A DNA stretch of 64,000 nt. Source: Flavobacterium sp. (lineage in GTDB: Bacteria > Bacteroidota > Bacteroidia > Flavobacteriales > Flavobacteriaceae). Below the pieces are notes generated by a model, which had not been told where the DNA came from, ran no database searches, and saw only the letters and a list, made by a program, of their open reading frames with translations. Where the stretch lies: assembly GCA_016721735.1 (NCBI GenBank), contig JADKHM010000019.1, positions 496,001 to 560,000 on the forward strand, read 5' to 3'. The position numbers and the translations under genes were made by a program. Shown here piece by piece: positions 47,310-56,437 of the stretch; positions within the stretch are counted from its first letter, which is position 1; every line of letters begins with the position of its first letter.

Positions 47310-49205
47310 ATGAATAAATTCTGTCTTCTTTCTTTTCATTTCCTTGTCTTTTCAATCGGATGGTCCCAAAGCGCAGGATATTGGCAGCAAAAAGTCGATT
47401 ATAAAATGAATGTGGTTGTCGATGCAAAAAACTACCAATACAAAGGCGATCAAACTTTGGTATATACCAATAATTCGCCCGACACCTTAAAGCGCGTGTA
47501 TTATCATTTGTATAATAATGCGTTTCAACCCGGAAGCGAAATGGATGCCCGTTTGCAAAGCATTGCAGATCCAGACCGAAGAATGATTACTAAGACTAAA
47601 GTCGATGGAAAAGACCTCAAAGAAAGCCGAATTGCAAAATTGAAACCGAATGAAATTGGTTATCTCAGAATTTCAAATTTCAAACAAGATGGCGTTATTG
47701 CTGAAGCAAAAGAAGTGGGAACTATCCTCGAAGTTACTTTGACAAAGCCGTTACTTCCGAATTCTCAAACTGTTTTTACTTTAGATTTTAACGGACAAGT
47801 TCCTGTTCAAATTCGAAGATCAGGCAGAAATAACGTTGAGGGAGTTGAATTTTCTATGTCGCAATGGTATCCAAAAATGGCGGAATTTGATTTTGAAGGC
47901 TGGCACGCGGATCCATACATCGCTCGAGAATTTCACGGCGTTTGGGGCAACTTTGATGTAAACATTACGATTGATAAAGATTATGTTTTAGGAGGAAGCG
48001 GGTATCTTCAAAACAAAAATGAAATTGGGAAAGGCTATCAAGACTCCGGTGTTGTAGTCAATTATCCTAAGAAAACAAAAACATTGACTTGGCATTTTGT
48101 GGCGCCAAACGTACATGATTTTACTTGGGCAGCGGACAAAAATTATTTGCATGACACCTATCAAATTCCGAATGGAGCGACACTTCATTTTCTTTACAAA
48201 AACAACCCAAAAATTATTGAGAATTGGAAAAAAGCTGAGCCCGAAACGGCTCGTTTGATGCAATTTTACAATCAAACGGTCGGCAAGTATCCGTACGACC
48301 AATATTCTGTAATTCAAGGCGGCGATGGCGGAATGGAATACGCCATGTGCACCTTAATTTTAGGCGAAGGCGACTATGACGGTCTAATTGGTGTAATTGC
48401 TCATGAAATGGCGCATTCGTGGTTTCAACATGTGTTGGCTTCGAACGAAAGTAAACACAGTTGGATGGACGAAGGTTTTACGTCCTACTTAGAAGATTTG
48501 GGAATGAATGAAATTGCGACAAAAAAAATTGTCAATCCTCATGAAGGTTCATATAAAGGCTATTATTTTATGGTCAATTCAGGAAAAGAGCAACCACAAT
48601 CTACGCACTCAGACCGTTATGATTATAATCAAATGTATAGCATCACTTCTTATAGCAAAGGTGATGTTTTCTTGGCGCAATTGGGTTATTTGATTGGAAA
48701 AGAAAATCTGATGAAAACCATCAAAAAATATTATGCTGATTTCAAATTTAAACATCCAACACCCAACGATATCAAGAGAACCGCTGAACGTGTTTCTGGC
48801 GCTAATCTAGACTGGTACTTAACCGACTGGACGCAAACCACAAACACCATTGATTATGGAATAAAAAGCATTGAAGAAAAAGAAAACAAGACGACTGTTA
48901 CGTTAGAACGAATCGGAAGAATGCCCATGCCTATCGATCTAACTGTGCGCTATACAGACGGAACACAGGAAAGTTTTTACATTCCGTTGCGAATGATGAG
49001 TTTTATTAAAGAAAACCCAACGACCGAAATCAAAAGAAGTGTTTTGCCTGATTGGGCTTGGGCTTATCCGACATATACTTTTCAACTTTCAAAGCCCAAA
49101 AGCAGCATCCAAAATATTACGATCGACGAAAGCGGCTTGATGGCAGATGTGAAAAAAGATAACAATGTTTACCCCGCGGAAGTAAAAACAGAAGTAAAAA
49201 AATAA
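47310..49205 (+). CDS. Exported M1-family metallopeptidase
   Basis: The product is 631 aa with a signal peptide (about 1-20, ending SQS). The zinc-binding HExxH is IAHEMAHSWFQH near residue 365, and the third ligand Glu follows in WMDEGFTSYLED. The N-terminal beta-domain of M1 enzymes precedes it. It should be an aminopeptidase acting outside the cytosol on peptides. It lies 88 bp after the S8 gene and is closed by a strong terminator, so the two may form an operon. Confidence 0.92.
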   Translation: MNKFCLLSFHFLVFSIGWSQSAGYWQQKVDYKMNVVVDAKNYQYKGDQTLVYTNNSPDTLKRVYYHLYNNAFQPGSEMDARLQSIADPDRRMITKTKVDGKDLKESRIAKLKPNEIGYLRISNFKQDGVIAEAKEVGTILEVTLTKPLLPNSQTVFTLDFNGQVPVQIRRSGRNNVEGVEFSMSQWYPKMAEFDFEGWHADPYIAREFHGVWGNFDVNITIDKDYVLGGSGYLQNKNEIGKGYQDSGVVVNYPKKTKTLTWHFVAPNVHDFTWAADKNYLHDTYQIPNGATLHFLYKNNPKIIENWKKAEPETARLMQFYNQTVGKYPYDQYSVIQGGDGGMEYAMCTLILGEGDYDGLIGVIAHEMAHSWFQHVLASNESKHSWMDEGFTSYLEDLGMNEIATKKIVNPHEGSYKGYYFMVNSGKEQPQSTHSDRYDYNQMYSITSYSKGDVFLAQLGYLIGKENLMKTIKKYYADFKFKHPTPNDIKRTAERVSGANLDWYLTDWTQTTNTIDYGIKSIEEKENKTTVTLERIGRMPMPIDLTVRYTDGTQESFYIPLRMMSFIKENPTTEIKRSVLPDWAWAYPTYTFQLSKPKSSIQNITIDESGLMADVKKDNNVYPAEVKTEVKK

Positions 49206-49211
49206 TATGAA

Positions 49212-49244
49212 AAAAGCCTTCCGAAATAGTCCTGGAAGGCTTTT
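49212..49244 (+). terminator. Intrinsic terminator after the M1 peptidase gene
   Basis: aaaagccttcc (49212-49222), an 11-nt loop and ggaaggctttt (49234-49244), beginning 7 nt after the stop at 49205. It separates the peptidase genes from rnpA. Confidence 0.88.
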
Positions 49245-49454
49245 AAATTATGGTTTTTATTGATCCTCTTTGTATAGCAGTTGTTTCTTCAACTTGAGAA
49301 TAGTGCTTGTCTTTTGATTGTTAGTTGATTGTGAAATGTAAAGTTAATCAGAAACAACGTGGGGCTTTTTACATAGTTTCTGTTTTAACTTTCAAAATTC
49401 ATAGTCGCGTTTCCAAAACTATTTACCGTTCTCGTTTTTATACTATTCGCTTCG

Positions 49455-49462
49455 TACCTTTG
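49455..49462 (+). promoter_or_regulatory. -7 promoter motif for rnpA
   Basis: TACCTTTG is a perfect TAnnTTTG, 22 nt before the rnpA ATG at 49485. The upstream 210 bp hold no gene. Confidence 0.55.
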
Positions 49463-49484
49463 TTCTACTGTTGAGACCACCAAA

Positions 49485-49871
49485 ATGAATCAAAAATATC
49501 CGAAATCAGAAAGGCTTAAAAGCAAAAACACGATTGATCTTCTTTTTTCAAAAGGAAAGTCGGTGTCAAAGTATCCTTTGCGGTTGGTGTACGTGCAGCT
49601 AGAAAACGAAGCCAAATCGGACATTCAAGTTGGCGTATCTGTTTCTAAAAAGTATTTCAAAAAAGCGGTTGATAGAAATTATTATAAGCGAGTGCTTCGA
49701 GAAACCTATCGCCTTAACAAACATATCATTCTAGAGTCTGTCAAGGATTCTTATGCATTGATGTTTTTTTACCAAAGTGCCGATCGTCTGTCCTATGACG
49801 AAATTCATGAAAAAACAATTCAATTATTTGGAAAATTTAAGACACAAATCGAAACAGAAAAACCAACCTAA
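49485..49871 (+). CDS. rnpA: Ribonuclease P protein component
   Basis: The product is 128 aa, with the usual basic composition, N-terminal ERLKSKNTIDLLFSKGKS and the RNA-binding RNR-type motif in AVDRNYYKRVLRE (here RNYYKR in place of RNRIKR). It joins the catalytic RNA to process tRNA 5' ends. rpmH is not beside it, unlike in most bacteria, which matches the Bacteroidota pattern; an S41 protease gene follows. Confidence 0.95.
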   Translation: MNQKYPKSERLKSKNTIDLLFSKGKSVSKYPLRLVYVQLENEAKSDIQVGVSVSKKYFKKAVDRNYYKRVLRETYRLNKHIILESVKDSYALMFFYQSADRLSYDEIHEKTIQLFGKFKTQIETEKPT

Positions 49872-49982
49872 GGCTTTAATTCAGAGAACATACTTGAAGG
49901 AATTCCCAATAATTATTGTTTTTAAACGTTAAACTTTTATATTTGAGCCTAATTCGAAAATTCGAACTTTTTACACATCCCA

Positions 49983-51635
49983 ATGAAACCATTTTACAAC
50001 TTTTCTTTCCTTAAAAAAAGATACCTTATCCCAGTTATTTTAAGTGGATTTTTACTTGTTGGCGCTAGTTTTAAAGAAGATTTTTTTGAAGTCGCCAAAC
50101 AAATTGAAATTTTCACTACGCTTTTCAAAGCTGTCAATTCTAATTATGTAGACGAAACCAATCCGGGAGAGTTGATGGACAAAGCAATCAAAAGCATGTT
50201 GGCCGACTTAGATCCTTACACCAATTATTTCAACGAACAAGATGTCGTTAAATTTAAAATCAATAATACTGGTGAATACACGGGAATTGGCGCATTGATT
50301 ACGCGAAAAGAAGACAAAGTAATTATCAAAGAACCATACAAAAATTTCCCGGCAGATAAGGCTGGATTAAAAGCAGGTGATGAAATCATTCAAATTGGTG
50401 ATGTTGAATTGAAAGATTTTAAAGACGATGCTTCTCAATTACTCAAAGGCGCTAAGAATACGAAAGTTAACCTCAAATATATTCGACAAGGAAAAGTGCT
50501 TACCACTGAAATCGTTTTGGATGAAGTGGATATCAAAGCGGTTCCGTTCTTTGGCAAAATTGATGATAAAACCGGCTATATTGTTTTGTCCCAATTTAAT
50601 AACAAAGCGGCACTAGAAACCAAGGAAGCGCTTGAAAAATTAAAGAAAGACGGCGCAGAGAGAATTGTTTTGGATTTGAGAGGAAACCCAGGTGGATTGC
50701 TGAACGAAGCGGTTAGTATCTGCAATCTTTTCGTTCCAAAAAACGAGGTGATTGTTACAACCAAATCGAAAATTGAAAAGCACAACAACACTTATAAAAC
50801 GACGAGAGATCCAATCGATACAGAAATTCCTTTGGCAATTATTGTCGATGGAAAAAGTGCGTCTGCTTCTGAAATTGTATCGGGCGCTTTGCAAGATTTA
50901 GACCGAGCTGTTGTCATTGGCTCACGAAGTTATGGAAAAGGGCTGGTTCAACGACCTGTCGACTTGACTTATGGAACCCAAATTAAAATTACAATATCCC
51001 GCTATTACACGCCTTCCGGACGATGCATCCAAGCGCTAGATTATTCGCACAAGGATAAAGATGGAAAGGCGATTCGAACAGCTTCAGACAAATACAACGC
51101 ATTTAAAACCCAAAGAGGAAGAACGGTATATGATGGCGGTGGTATTCTTCCTGATGTTGTGATGGATGAAACGAAGCTCAGTCCAATTACCGAAGCTCTT
51201 GTCAAAAATGATGGCATCTTCAACTTTGTAACGGACTACTATTACAAAAATCCCAATCTAGGAACGACAATTCCGACGATTACTGATGCAGACTTTGCGA
51301 ATTTCAAAGCATTTCTGAAAAAACAAAATTTCAACTTTGATTCTGAATCCGAATTGGCTTTAAAGAAAACACTAGACGCCGCCAAGAAAGACAAGATTGA
51401 TGGTGCGATTTCTGCGGAGTACAATCAATTATTAGCCGCTATTCAAAAAAGTGAAGAGACACAACTGAATCAAAATCAAAAGGAAATTAAGAATCTAATA
51501 TTAGATGAAATCATCAAGCGATACCAGTACAAAGAAGGTTTATATCAATACTACATTAAGAACAATTCCGAAGTAAAAAAGGCGGTCAGTATTCTTAGCA
51601 ATTCTACTGAGTATAACAAAATCTTAAATAAATAA
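49983..51635 (+). CDS. S41-family C-terminal processing peptidase
   Basis: The product is 550 aa: an N-terminal membrane anchor or signal (about 14-30), a PDZ domain (about 88-175, GEYTGIGALITRKEDKV), then the peptidase core with catalytic Ser in KSASASEIVSGAL (near residue 294) and Lys in SRSYGKGLVQ (near 322), and a helical C-terminal domain. It cuts periplasmic or exported proteins near their C-termini. It lies 111 bp after rnpA and overlaps the next start by 1 bp (TAATG). Confidence 0.93.
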   Translation: MKPFYNFSFLKKRYLIPVILSGFLLVGASFKEDFFEVAKQIEIFTTLFKAVNSNYVDETNPGELMDKAIKSMLADLDPYTNYFNEQDVVKFKINNTGEYTGIGALITRKEDKVIIKEPYKNFPADKAGLKAGDEIIQIGDVELKDFKDDASQLLKGAKNTKVNLKYIRQGKVLTTEIVLDEVDIKAVPFFGKIDDKTGYIVLSQFNNKAALETKEALEKLKKDGAERIVLDLRGNPGGLLNEAVSICNLFVPKNEVIVTTKSKIEKHNNTYKTTRDPIDTEIPLAIIVDGKSASASEIVSGALQDLDRAVVIGSRSYGKGLVQRPVDLTYGTQIKITISRYYTPSGRCIQALDYSHKDKDGKAIRTASDKYNAFKTQRGRTVYDGGGILPDVVMDETKLSPITEALVKNDGIFNFVTDYYYKNPNLGTTIPTITDADFANFKAFLKKQNFNFDSESELALKKTLDAAKKDKIDGAISAEYNQLLAAIQKSEETQLNQNQKEIKNLILDEIIKRYQYKEGLYQYYIKNNSEVKKAVSILSNSTEYNKILNK

Positions 51636-52450
51636 TGGGTCGATTTTTTACATTTTTTCTATTGTTTTTTTGTGGCTTTTTGTATGCTCAAGAAGAGGTG
51701 GTTCAATCGGTATATTTTGAATTTGATAAATTTCACTTAGACGAAAAACAAGGGAATACGGTAGTAGATTTTATTAAAAACACAGATTCTACTAGAATTG
51801 AATCCATTCAAATTTTTGGCTATACAGATGACGTTGGGAAGGACGCTTATAATTTTAAATTATCTACCAATCGCGCTAATGCGATTCGAGAAAAACTTAT
51901 TCAAAGCGGCATTAAAAACAAAATTATAGTCACCATTGAAGGTAAAGGCCGGATTCTAATTGATGATGATATCGTTGAAAATCTTCCTGAAAAAAGATCT
52001 AAAAACCGCCGAGTCGATTTGGTGTTGAATCTCAAAGAGTTACCTAAAATTGAAATTCCAGGTTTTTACACCACAATTCAAAAAAATCACATCGTTGGAG
52101 ATCACGTGTATCTAGAGAACTTACTTTTCGAACGCGGCAGTAGTAAACTTACTTTTGAAGCCAAGACACAGCTCGATAAAATTGCGAAATTACTGCTTAA
52201 ATATCGCAAGTTAGAGTTTGAAATACAAGGTCATGTCTGTTGCACACCACCCTATCAAAAAGAGGCCATCGATAGAGAAACTCGAAAAAGAAACTTGTCA
52301 AGCAACAGAGCCGAATCTGTTTTTAAGTACTTAGCGTTTAAGAAAATAGCAAAGAATAGAATGACTTTTAAGGGTTATGGCAACTCGGTTCCTTTGGGCA
52401 AAGGATCGGAATATGACCGCAGAGTTGAATTGGTAATAACGAAAATCTAA
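51635..52450 (+). CDS. Exported protein with two OmpA-like domains
   Basis: The product is 271 aa with a signal peptide (about 1-18). There are two successive OmpA_C-type halves: about 23-140 (VYFEFDKFHLDEK then GYTDDVGKDAYN, NRANAIREKL) and about 165-271 (LLFERGSSKLTFEAKTQ then GHVCCTPPY, NRAESVFKYL). OmpA domains bind peptidoglycan diaminopimelate; a tandem pair is unusual. The start overlaps the S41 stop, so translation is coupled. The stop overlaps the convergent elaA-like stop by 4 bp. Confidence 0.85.
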   Translation: MGRFFTFFLLFFCGFLYAQEEVVQSVYFEFDKFHLDEKQGNTVVDFIKNTDSTRIESIQIFGYTDDVGKDAYNFKLSTNRANAIREKLIQSGIKNKIIVTIEGKGRILIDDDIVENLPEKRSKNRRVDLVLNLKELPKIEIPGFYTTIQKNHIVGDHVYLENLLFERGSSKLTFEAKTQLDKIAKLLLKYRKLEFEIQGHVCCTPPYQKEAIDRETRKRNLSSNRAESVFKYLAFKKIAKNRMTFKGYGNSVPLGKGSEYDRRVELVITKI

Positions 52451-52896
52451 GTGGTTATTTTCATTTGAATGTGCGGAATATCGTCTTCTAAATAAACTTC
52501 ACTCGTTACCTCAAAACCATGACTTTCGTAAAATTTTTGTAAGTAGAGTTGCGCAGAAATTGTAATTGATGTTGTCTTGTAATAATCCTTAATCGCGGCA
52601 ATCGCTTTTTGCATCAATTCGTGCCCCCACTTTTTATCACGATAATTTGTTCCCACTACTACCCGCCCAATCGAAGCTTCTTCAAAATAATCTCCCGCAT
52701 CAAAAAGTCTAGCGTAGGCGACAATTTTTGAATTGAATTCGCCGATAAGATGCAAAGCCTTGCTATCCTTTCCATCAATGTCTTGATAGACGCAATTTTG
52801 CTCGACGACAAAGACTTCACTGCGCAATTGCAACAAATCATATAGCTCGAGTGTAGATAGTTCGTGAAATCGCTTTATTTTCCATTTTAATGTCAT
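52447..52896 (-). CDS. elaA: ElaA-like GNAT acetyltransferase
   Basis: The product is 149 aa. The ElaA signature is clear: LLQLRSEVFVVEQNCVYQDI, then the acetyl-CoA-binding VGTNYRDKKWGHELM and the C-terminal FYESHGFEVTSEVYLEDDIP. It transfers an acetyl group from acetyl-CoA; the substrate is unknown. The ATG overlaps the DUF4837 stop by 4 bp, so it is the second gene of that unit, and it converges on the OmpA gene without a terminator. Confidence 0.88.
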   Translation of the reverse strand: MTLKWKIKRFHELSTLELYDLLQLRSEVFVVEQNCVYQDIDGKDSKALHLIGEFNSKIVAYARLFDAGDYFEEASIGRVVVGTNYRDKKWGHELMQKAIAAIKDYYKTTSITISAQLYLQKFYESHGFEVTSEVYLEDDIPHIQMKITT

Positions 52897-53888
52897 TTCT
52901 TCTTCTTTTGAGGTTTCTTGATAAACTCTACCGACTTAATGATTGCTTCTAGTTCGAACATTAAGTCTCTTTTCTCTTTCGACGGATCATAGCAAAATCC
53001 TTCTAAGACCAGAATTCTTTTGTTCGCTCGATCGATGATATTGTAATTGATGAAAGGTCCGGACATGAAATCATTTTTGAGCTCCCAGGTTCCTTTGGTT
53101 TCATACGTTTCTTTGCCCTTAATATTGATGTGAAATAAATACGGTGCATACGAGTCTTCAGTAACCATTTGGGTATTGCGAGCTCGGCCATGAATGTATA
53201 AGTTCCCAATCGAGTCTCGTGTTCTAATAATGCTCTGTGTGACTGGAAGATTTCTATTGATTGCTCCAAGAGGCAATTGGTAGATCAAAATACTGGTGTT
53301 CCCGCTGGTGATTTCCTTTTTGAGCCAAATAAATTTGCGTCGTTCCAACACATAGTTATAGCCTTTTGGAATTTTGAGGTCGATTCTGAATTTTTTATTG
53401 ATTTTCTTAGTAGTAATAGTTGCGGTATCAATAGCGCGTTGGTTCTCTTCAATTTCAGTTTGACGCATTTTGGAAATTATAGTCGATGCGTTTTTTTCAA
53501 TCAAATCAAGAATAATTGGTGTCGTTTTTCCAGAAATGTGAATCACGTTTTGGGGAAAAGCATATTCGTTTTCGACAATCTCAAATCTGTTTTTTGATTC
53601 CTTTTTGATTACAATGATGTTGCGAGAATTGATCATATAACCTTCCAACAGTTTTACCGGAAACTGATTGATTGTAAAGAGCGGTTCTTCTTGAGGTAAA
53701 CCAATGACTGGCGAGGCAAATTTATTTCGAATAGTATCTCCGATTTCGCCGTTCCACAATGGGTCGTCGATGATGACAGAGATTGTATTTATTTTGCCTG
53801 TTGTTTTTTCTTTCTCCTTGTTGTTTTTAAACTGACAAGACTGCAAAAAAACAGAAAAAATAAGCACAAAAAAAAGGGCTTTTTTCAT
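52893..53888 (-). CDS. DUF4837 lipoprotein
   Basis: The product is 331 aa. A lipobox (LIFSVFLQSCQFKN) starts a protein of the DUF4837 family, known only from Bacteroidota; conserved stretches include DDPLWNGEIGDTIR and KGTWELKNDFMSGPF. Function unknown; it is likely a periplasm-facing lipoprotein. Its ATG lies inside a long hairpin with a downstream T tract (53868-53914), which may control its translation or end the mltD transcript. Confidence 0.82.
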   Translation of the reverse strand: MKKALFFVLIFSVFLQSCQFKNNKEKEKTTGKINTISVIIDDPLWNGEIGDTIRNKFASPVIGLPQEEPLFTINQFPVKLLEGYMINSRNIIVIKKESKNRFEIVENEYAFPQNVIHISGKTTPIILDLIEKNASTIISKMRQTEIEENQRAIDTATITTKKINKKFRIDLKIPKGYNYVLERRKFIWLKKEITSGNTSILIYQLPLGAINRNLPVTQSIIRTRDSIGNLYIHGRARNTQMVTEDSYAPYLFHINIKGKETYETKGTWELKNDFMSGPFINYNIIDRANKRILVLEGFCYDPSKEKRDLMFELEAIIKSVEFIKKPQKKKK

Positions 53889-53914
53889 ATTGTGTTTACT
53901 ATGAAATAAGCCCT
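53868..53914 (-). terminator. Terminator-like hairpin that encloses the DUF4837 start codon
   Basis: On the minus strand agggcttatttcata (53914-53900) pairs with tatgaaaaaagccct (53889-53875), 14 of 15 positions, with a 10-nt loop. Eight T follow immediately (53875-53868). The right arm includes the ATG of the DUF4837 gene (53888-53886), so the T tract is at the same time codons for Leu-Phe-Phe. It starts 23 nt after the mltD stop (53937) and is a textbook intrinsic terminator except that coding begins inside it. Confidence 0.75.
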
Positions 53915-53936
53915 AAATTTAGGTAGATTTTTTTAA

Positions 53937-56227
53937 CTATCCGTTTATTTTCAATTTCATTCCTGGTTTTAGAGAATTGCCATTGATTCCGTTCCATTTT
54001 TTGATATCAGAAACACTTACGCCAGGATATTTTTTAGCAATACTAAAAAGAGAATCCCCTTTTTTAACGTAGTAGTGATCGTCTTCTCTTTCAGCTTTAG
54101 AAAGTTTGTCTTTTTTAGAAGATTTTTCTGCAACTGCTTGATTGGTATCAACAATTAATTTTTTTGCTACGATTAATTTGTCTCCTAACTGAATATTATC
54201 TTCGGTAAGGTCATTCCACATTTTGATATCAGAAACTGCAACATTATTCTTTTTAGCGATACTTCCTAAATTATCACCTTTTTGAACGATATACTCTACA
54301 TTTTTGATTTCTGATCTTGGGGCAATCGTTTCTTTTTCTTCGCTTATTCTAATATCTGCTACTTTAAGTTTGCTTTCTAACTTAATGGTATTGTCTTGCA
54401 GGTTATTCCATTTTTTCAATTCATCAATAGTAATATTGTGTTTTTTCGCAATGGTAGACAAATTATCGCCTTGCTCAACGATGTAAAAATTTTATGGTTT
54501 CTCGGTGTTTTCAACTGCTTCTTTTTTAGATTTCTCATTCAAAGCAATATTATCCGACTTTACCAATTTTCTAACGGTTGTAACAACACGTTCGTTGGTA
54601 ATAATTTTTAGGCTTTTTCCTAAGGCAACATTGTTGCTTTTAAGTTTATTCCATTTTTTAAGGTCAGACATCGCAACATCATACTTTGCTGCTATTTCGC
54701 TTAAATTATCCCCTTTTTTACTTTGTGAAATTTAGTTACATCTTGAAAGGACACTACTTTTTCTTCTTTGTAGACTTTCTGATCTTTCGGTGTAACTTGA
54801 GCTACAGCAGTTGTAATTGTCGATGTTGGTTTTGAAACACTTGCAACCGCAGTAGAATCTACTTTAGGTTTCTTCACTCGAGCGGCAATTCTTTCGCTAG
54901 TAATGATTTTCAATTTTCTTCCAAGCGGCGCCTTGTTACTTTTTAATTTATTCCACTTTTTAAGATCAGACATTGACACATCATAGCGATCGGCAATTTC
55001 ACTCAAATTATCGCCTCGCTTGACTTTGTGAAATTTAGTTCTAGAAACGGTATAACTTTCTCCACTTTCAATAGAATCCCGCGACGCCAAAGCAGATTGA
55101 AAACGAGAAAATGGTCTCTCACGTTGATCCAACTCGTGTTGAACGTAAGCATATATCTTTTCTTCGTTGGAAGTAAAAACAGCAATTTTATCCAAAGGCA
55201 ATCTCAAGAAATGCTTGTTATCGAAATACGCTGGAATAACATTCAATTTGAATTGTGGATTTAACAGTTGCAATTGCGCTACTGGAATATCCAACAAATC
55301 TGAAATTTGTTTGAACGTCATTTGCTTTTGAATCATGATGGTATCTGTGGCAAAATGCTTGACAACCGCTCTGTTCGGAACAATTCCGTGTTCTTTATGG
55401 TACTCATAAATATACATTGTTGCCAAGAAAGCAGGCACATATCCTTGTGTCTCTTGTGGAAGATATTTTCTAATATTCCAGAAGTTTTGTTGTCCGCCAG
55501 AACGTCTGATGGCTTTGGCAACATTTCCTGGTCCAGAATTGTAAGAAGCCAACACTAAATCCCAATCGCCAAATATTTTATACATATTGGTCATATATTG
55601 GGCAGCCGCTTCACTTGCTTTTAAAGGATCGCTTCGGTCATCTACATAGGAATCAATATTCAAATTGTATTGTTTCCCGGTTTGATACATAAATTGCCAA
55701 AGTCCAGTTGCTCCAACTCTTGAAACTGCTTTCGGATTCAAAGCAGATTCTACAACGGCTAAATATTTGATCTCCAAAGGCACGTTTTGTTTCGCCAAAG
55801 CATCTTCAAAAAGTGGGAAATAATATTCAGAAACCGCCATTAATCTTTCGTAGGCTTTCTTTCTGTTTCGCAAAAACGACTTGATGATATTCTCTAACCC
55901 TTGATTGTATTCGATATGAAATGGAGATTTTGAGTCCATTTCTTTCAAACGTTGTTTCAATAACTCTGTTGGCAATTCATAATCAACCTTCTCATCAAGA
56001 TTGATGGTTTTGATGTCATTCTCTAGGTCATTATACAAATCTAAACTGGTCAATTCCTTCATCCATAAGCTATCAACGCATGAAGCGATATTGTCTTTGA
56101 TGAATGTTTTTTTGATGGAATCGAGATAGGATATATTACTTTGGGGCTTAGTGAAAAGATCCTGTGCGAAGGTCGTGTTGACTAAAAACAGTACGGTGAC
56201 GACGGTGATTATTTTTTTTAATTTCAT
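53937..56227 (-). CDS. mltD: MltD-like lytic transglycosylase with five LysM domains (frameshift and in-frame stop)
   Basis: From the ATG at 56227: signal peptide (to TFAQ), an SLT lysozyme-like domain with catalytic Glu in LAVVESALNPKAVSR and WQFMYQTGKQYNL, then LysM domains near the C-terminus. The frame breaks at 54710-54719, where one base is missing from a run of A6 and G4 (coding strand). With it restored, four more LysM units follow, but an in-frame TAA occurs at 54492-54494 between the second and third. Restored length is 2292 nt. LysM units one and two are close duplicates (SDLKKWNKLKSN in both). The enzyme cuts peptidoglycan glycan strands; LysM domains bind them. The nonsense codon is not a homopolymer error, so some real damage cannot be excluded. 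Confidence 0.8.
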
Positions 56228-56340
56228 AAAGTATATTTTAATTTCTGTAGGTAGAAAGTATGTTCTTAAGCGTCTAAAAAATTGCCTTTTAGAGGACATC
56301 AATTATTTCAAATCGTTCTAATTCAAAACATTGTCCGTGG

Positions 56341-56348
56341 CAAAAATA
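56341..56348 (-). promoter_or_regulatory. -7 promoter motif for mltD
   Basis: On the minus strand it reads TATTTTTG, a perfect TAnnTTTG, 114 nt before the mltD ATG at 56227, which leaves a leader of about 107 nt. Confidence 0.45.
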
Positions 56349-56437
56349 GGAATCTTATAATAATTAAAGCTACGTTTATAACTTAAAATTGTCCTAAATA
56401 TTGTAATAAGTCGCTTTTTGTCGTGTTAATTGTGAAT

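Noticed and set aside
49206..49484. Small RNA or rpmH before rnpA
   Set aside because: No rpmH-like frame and no recognisable RNA fold; only a terminator and a -7 motif are supported.
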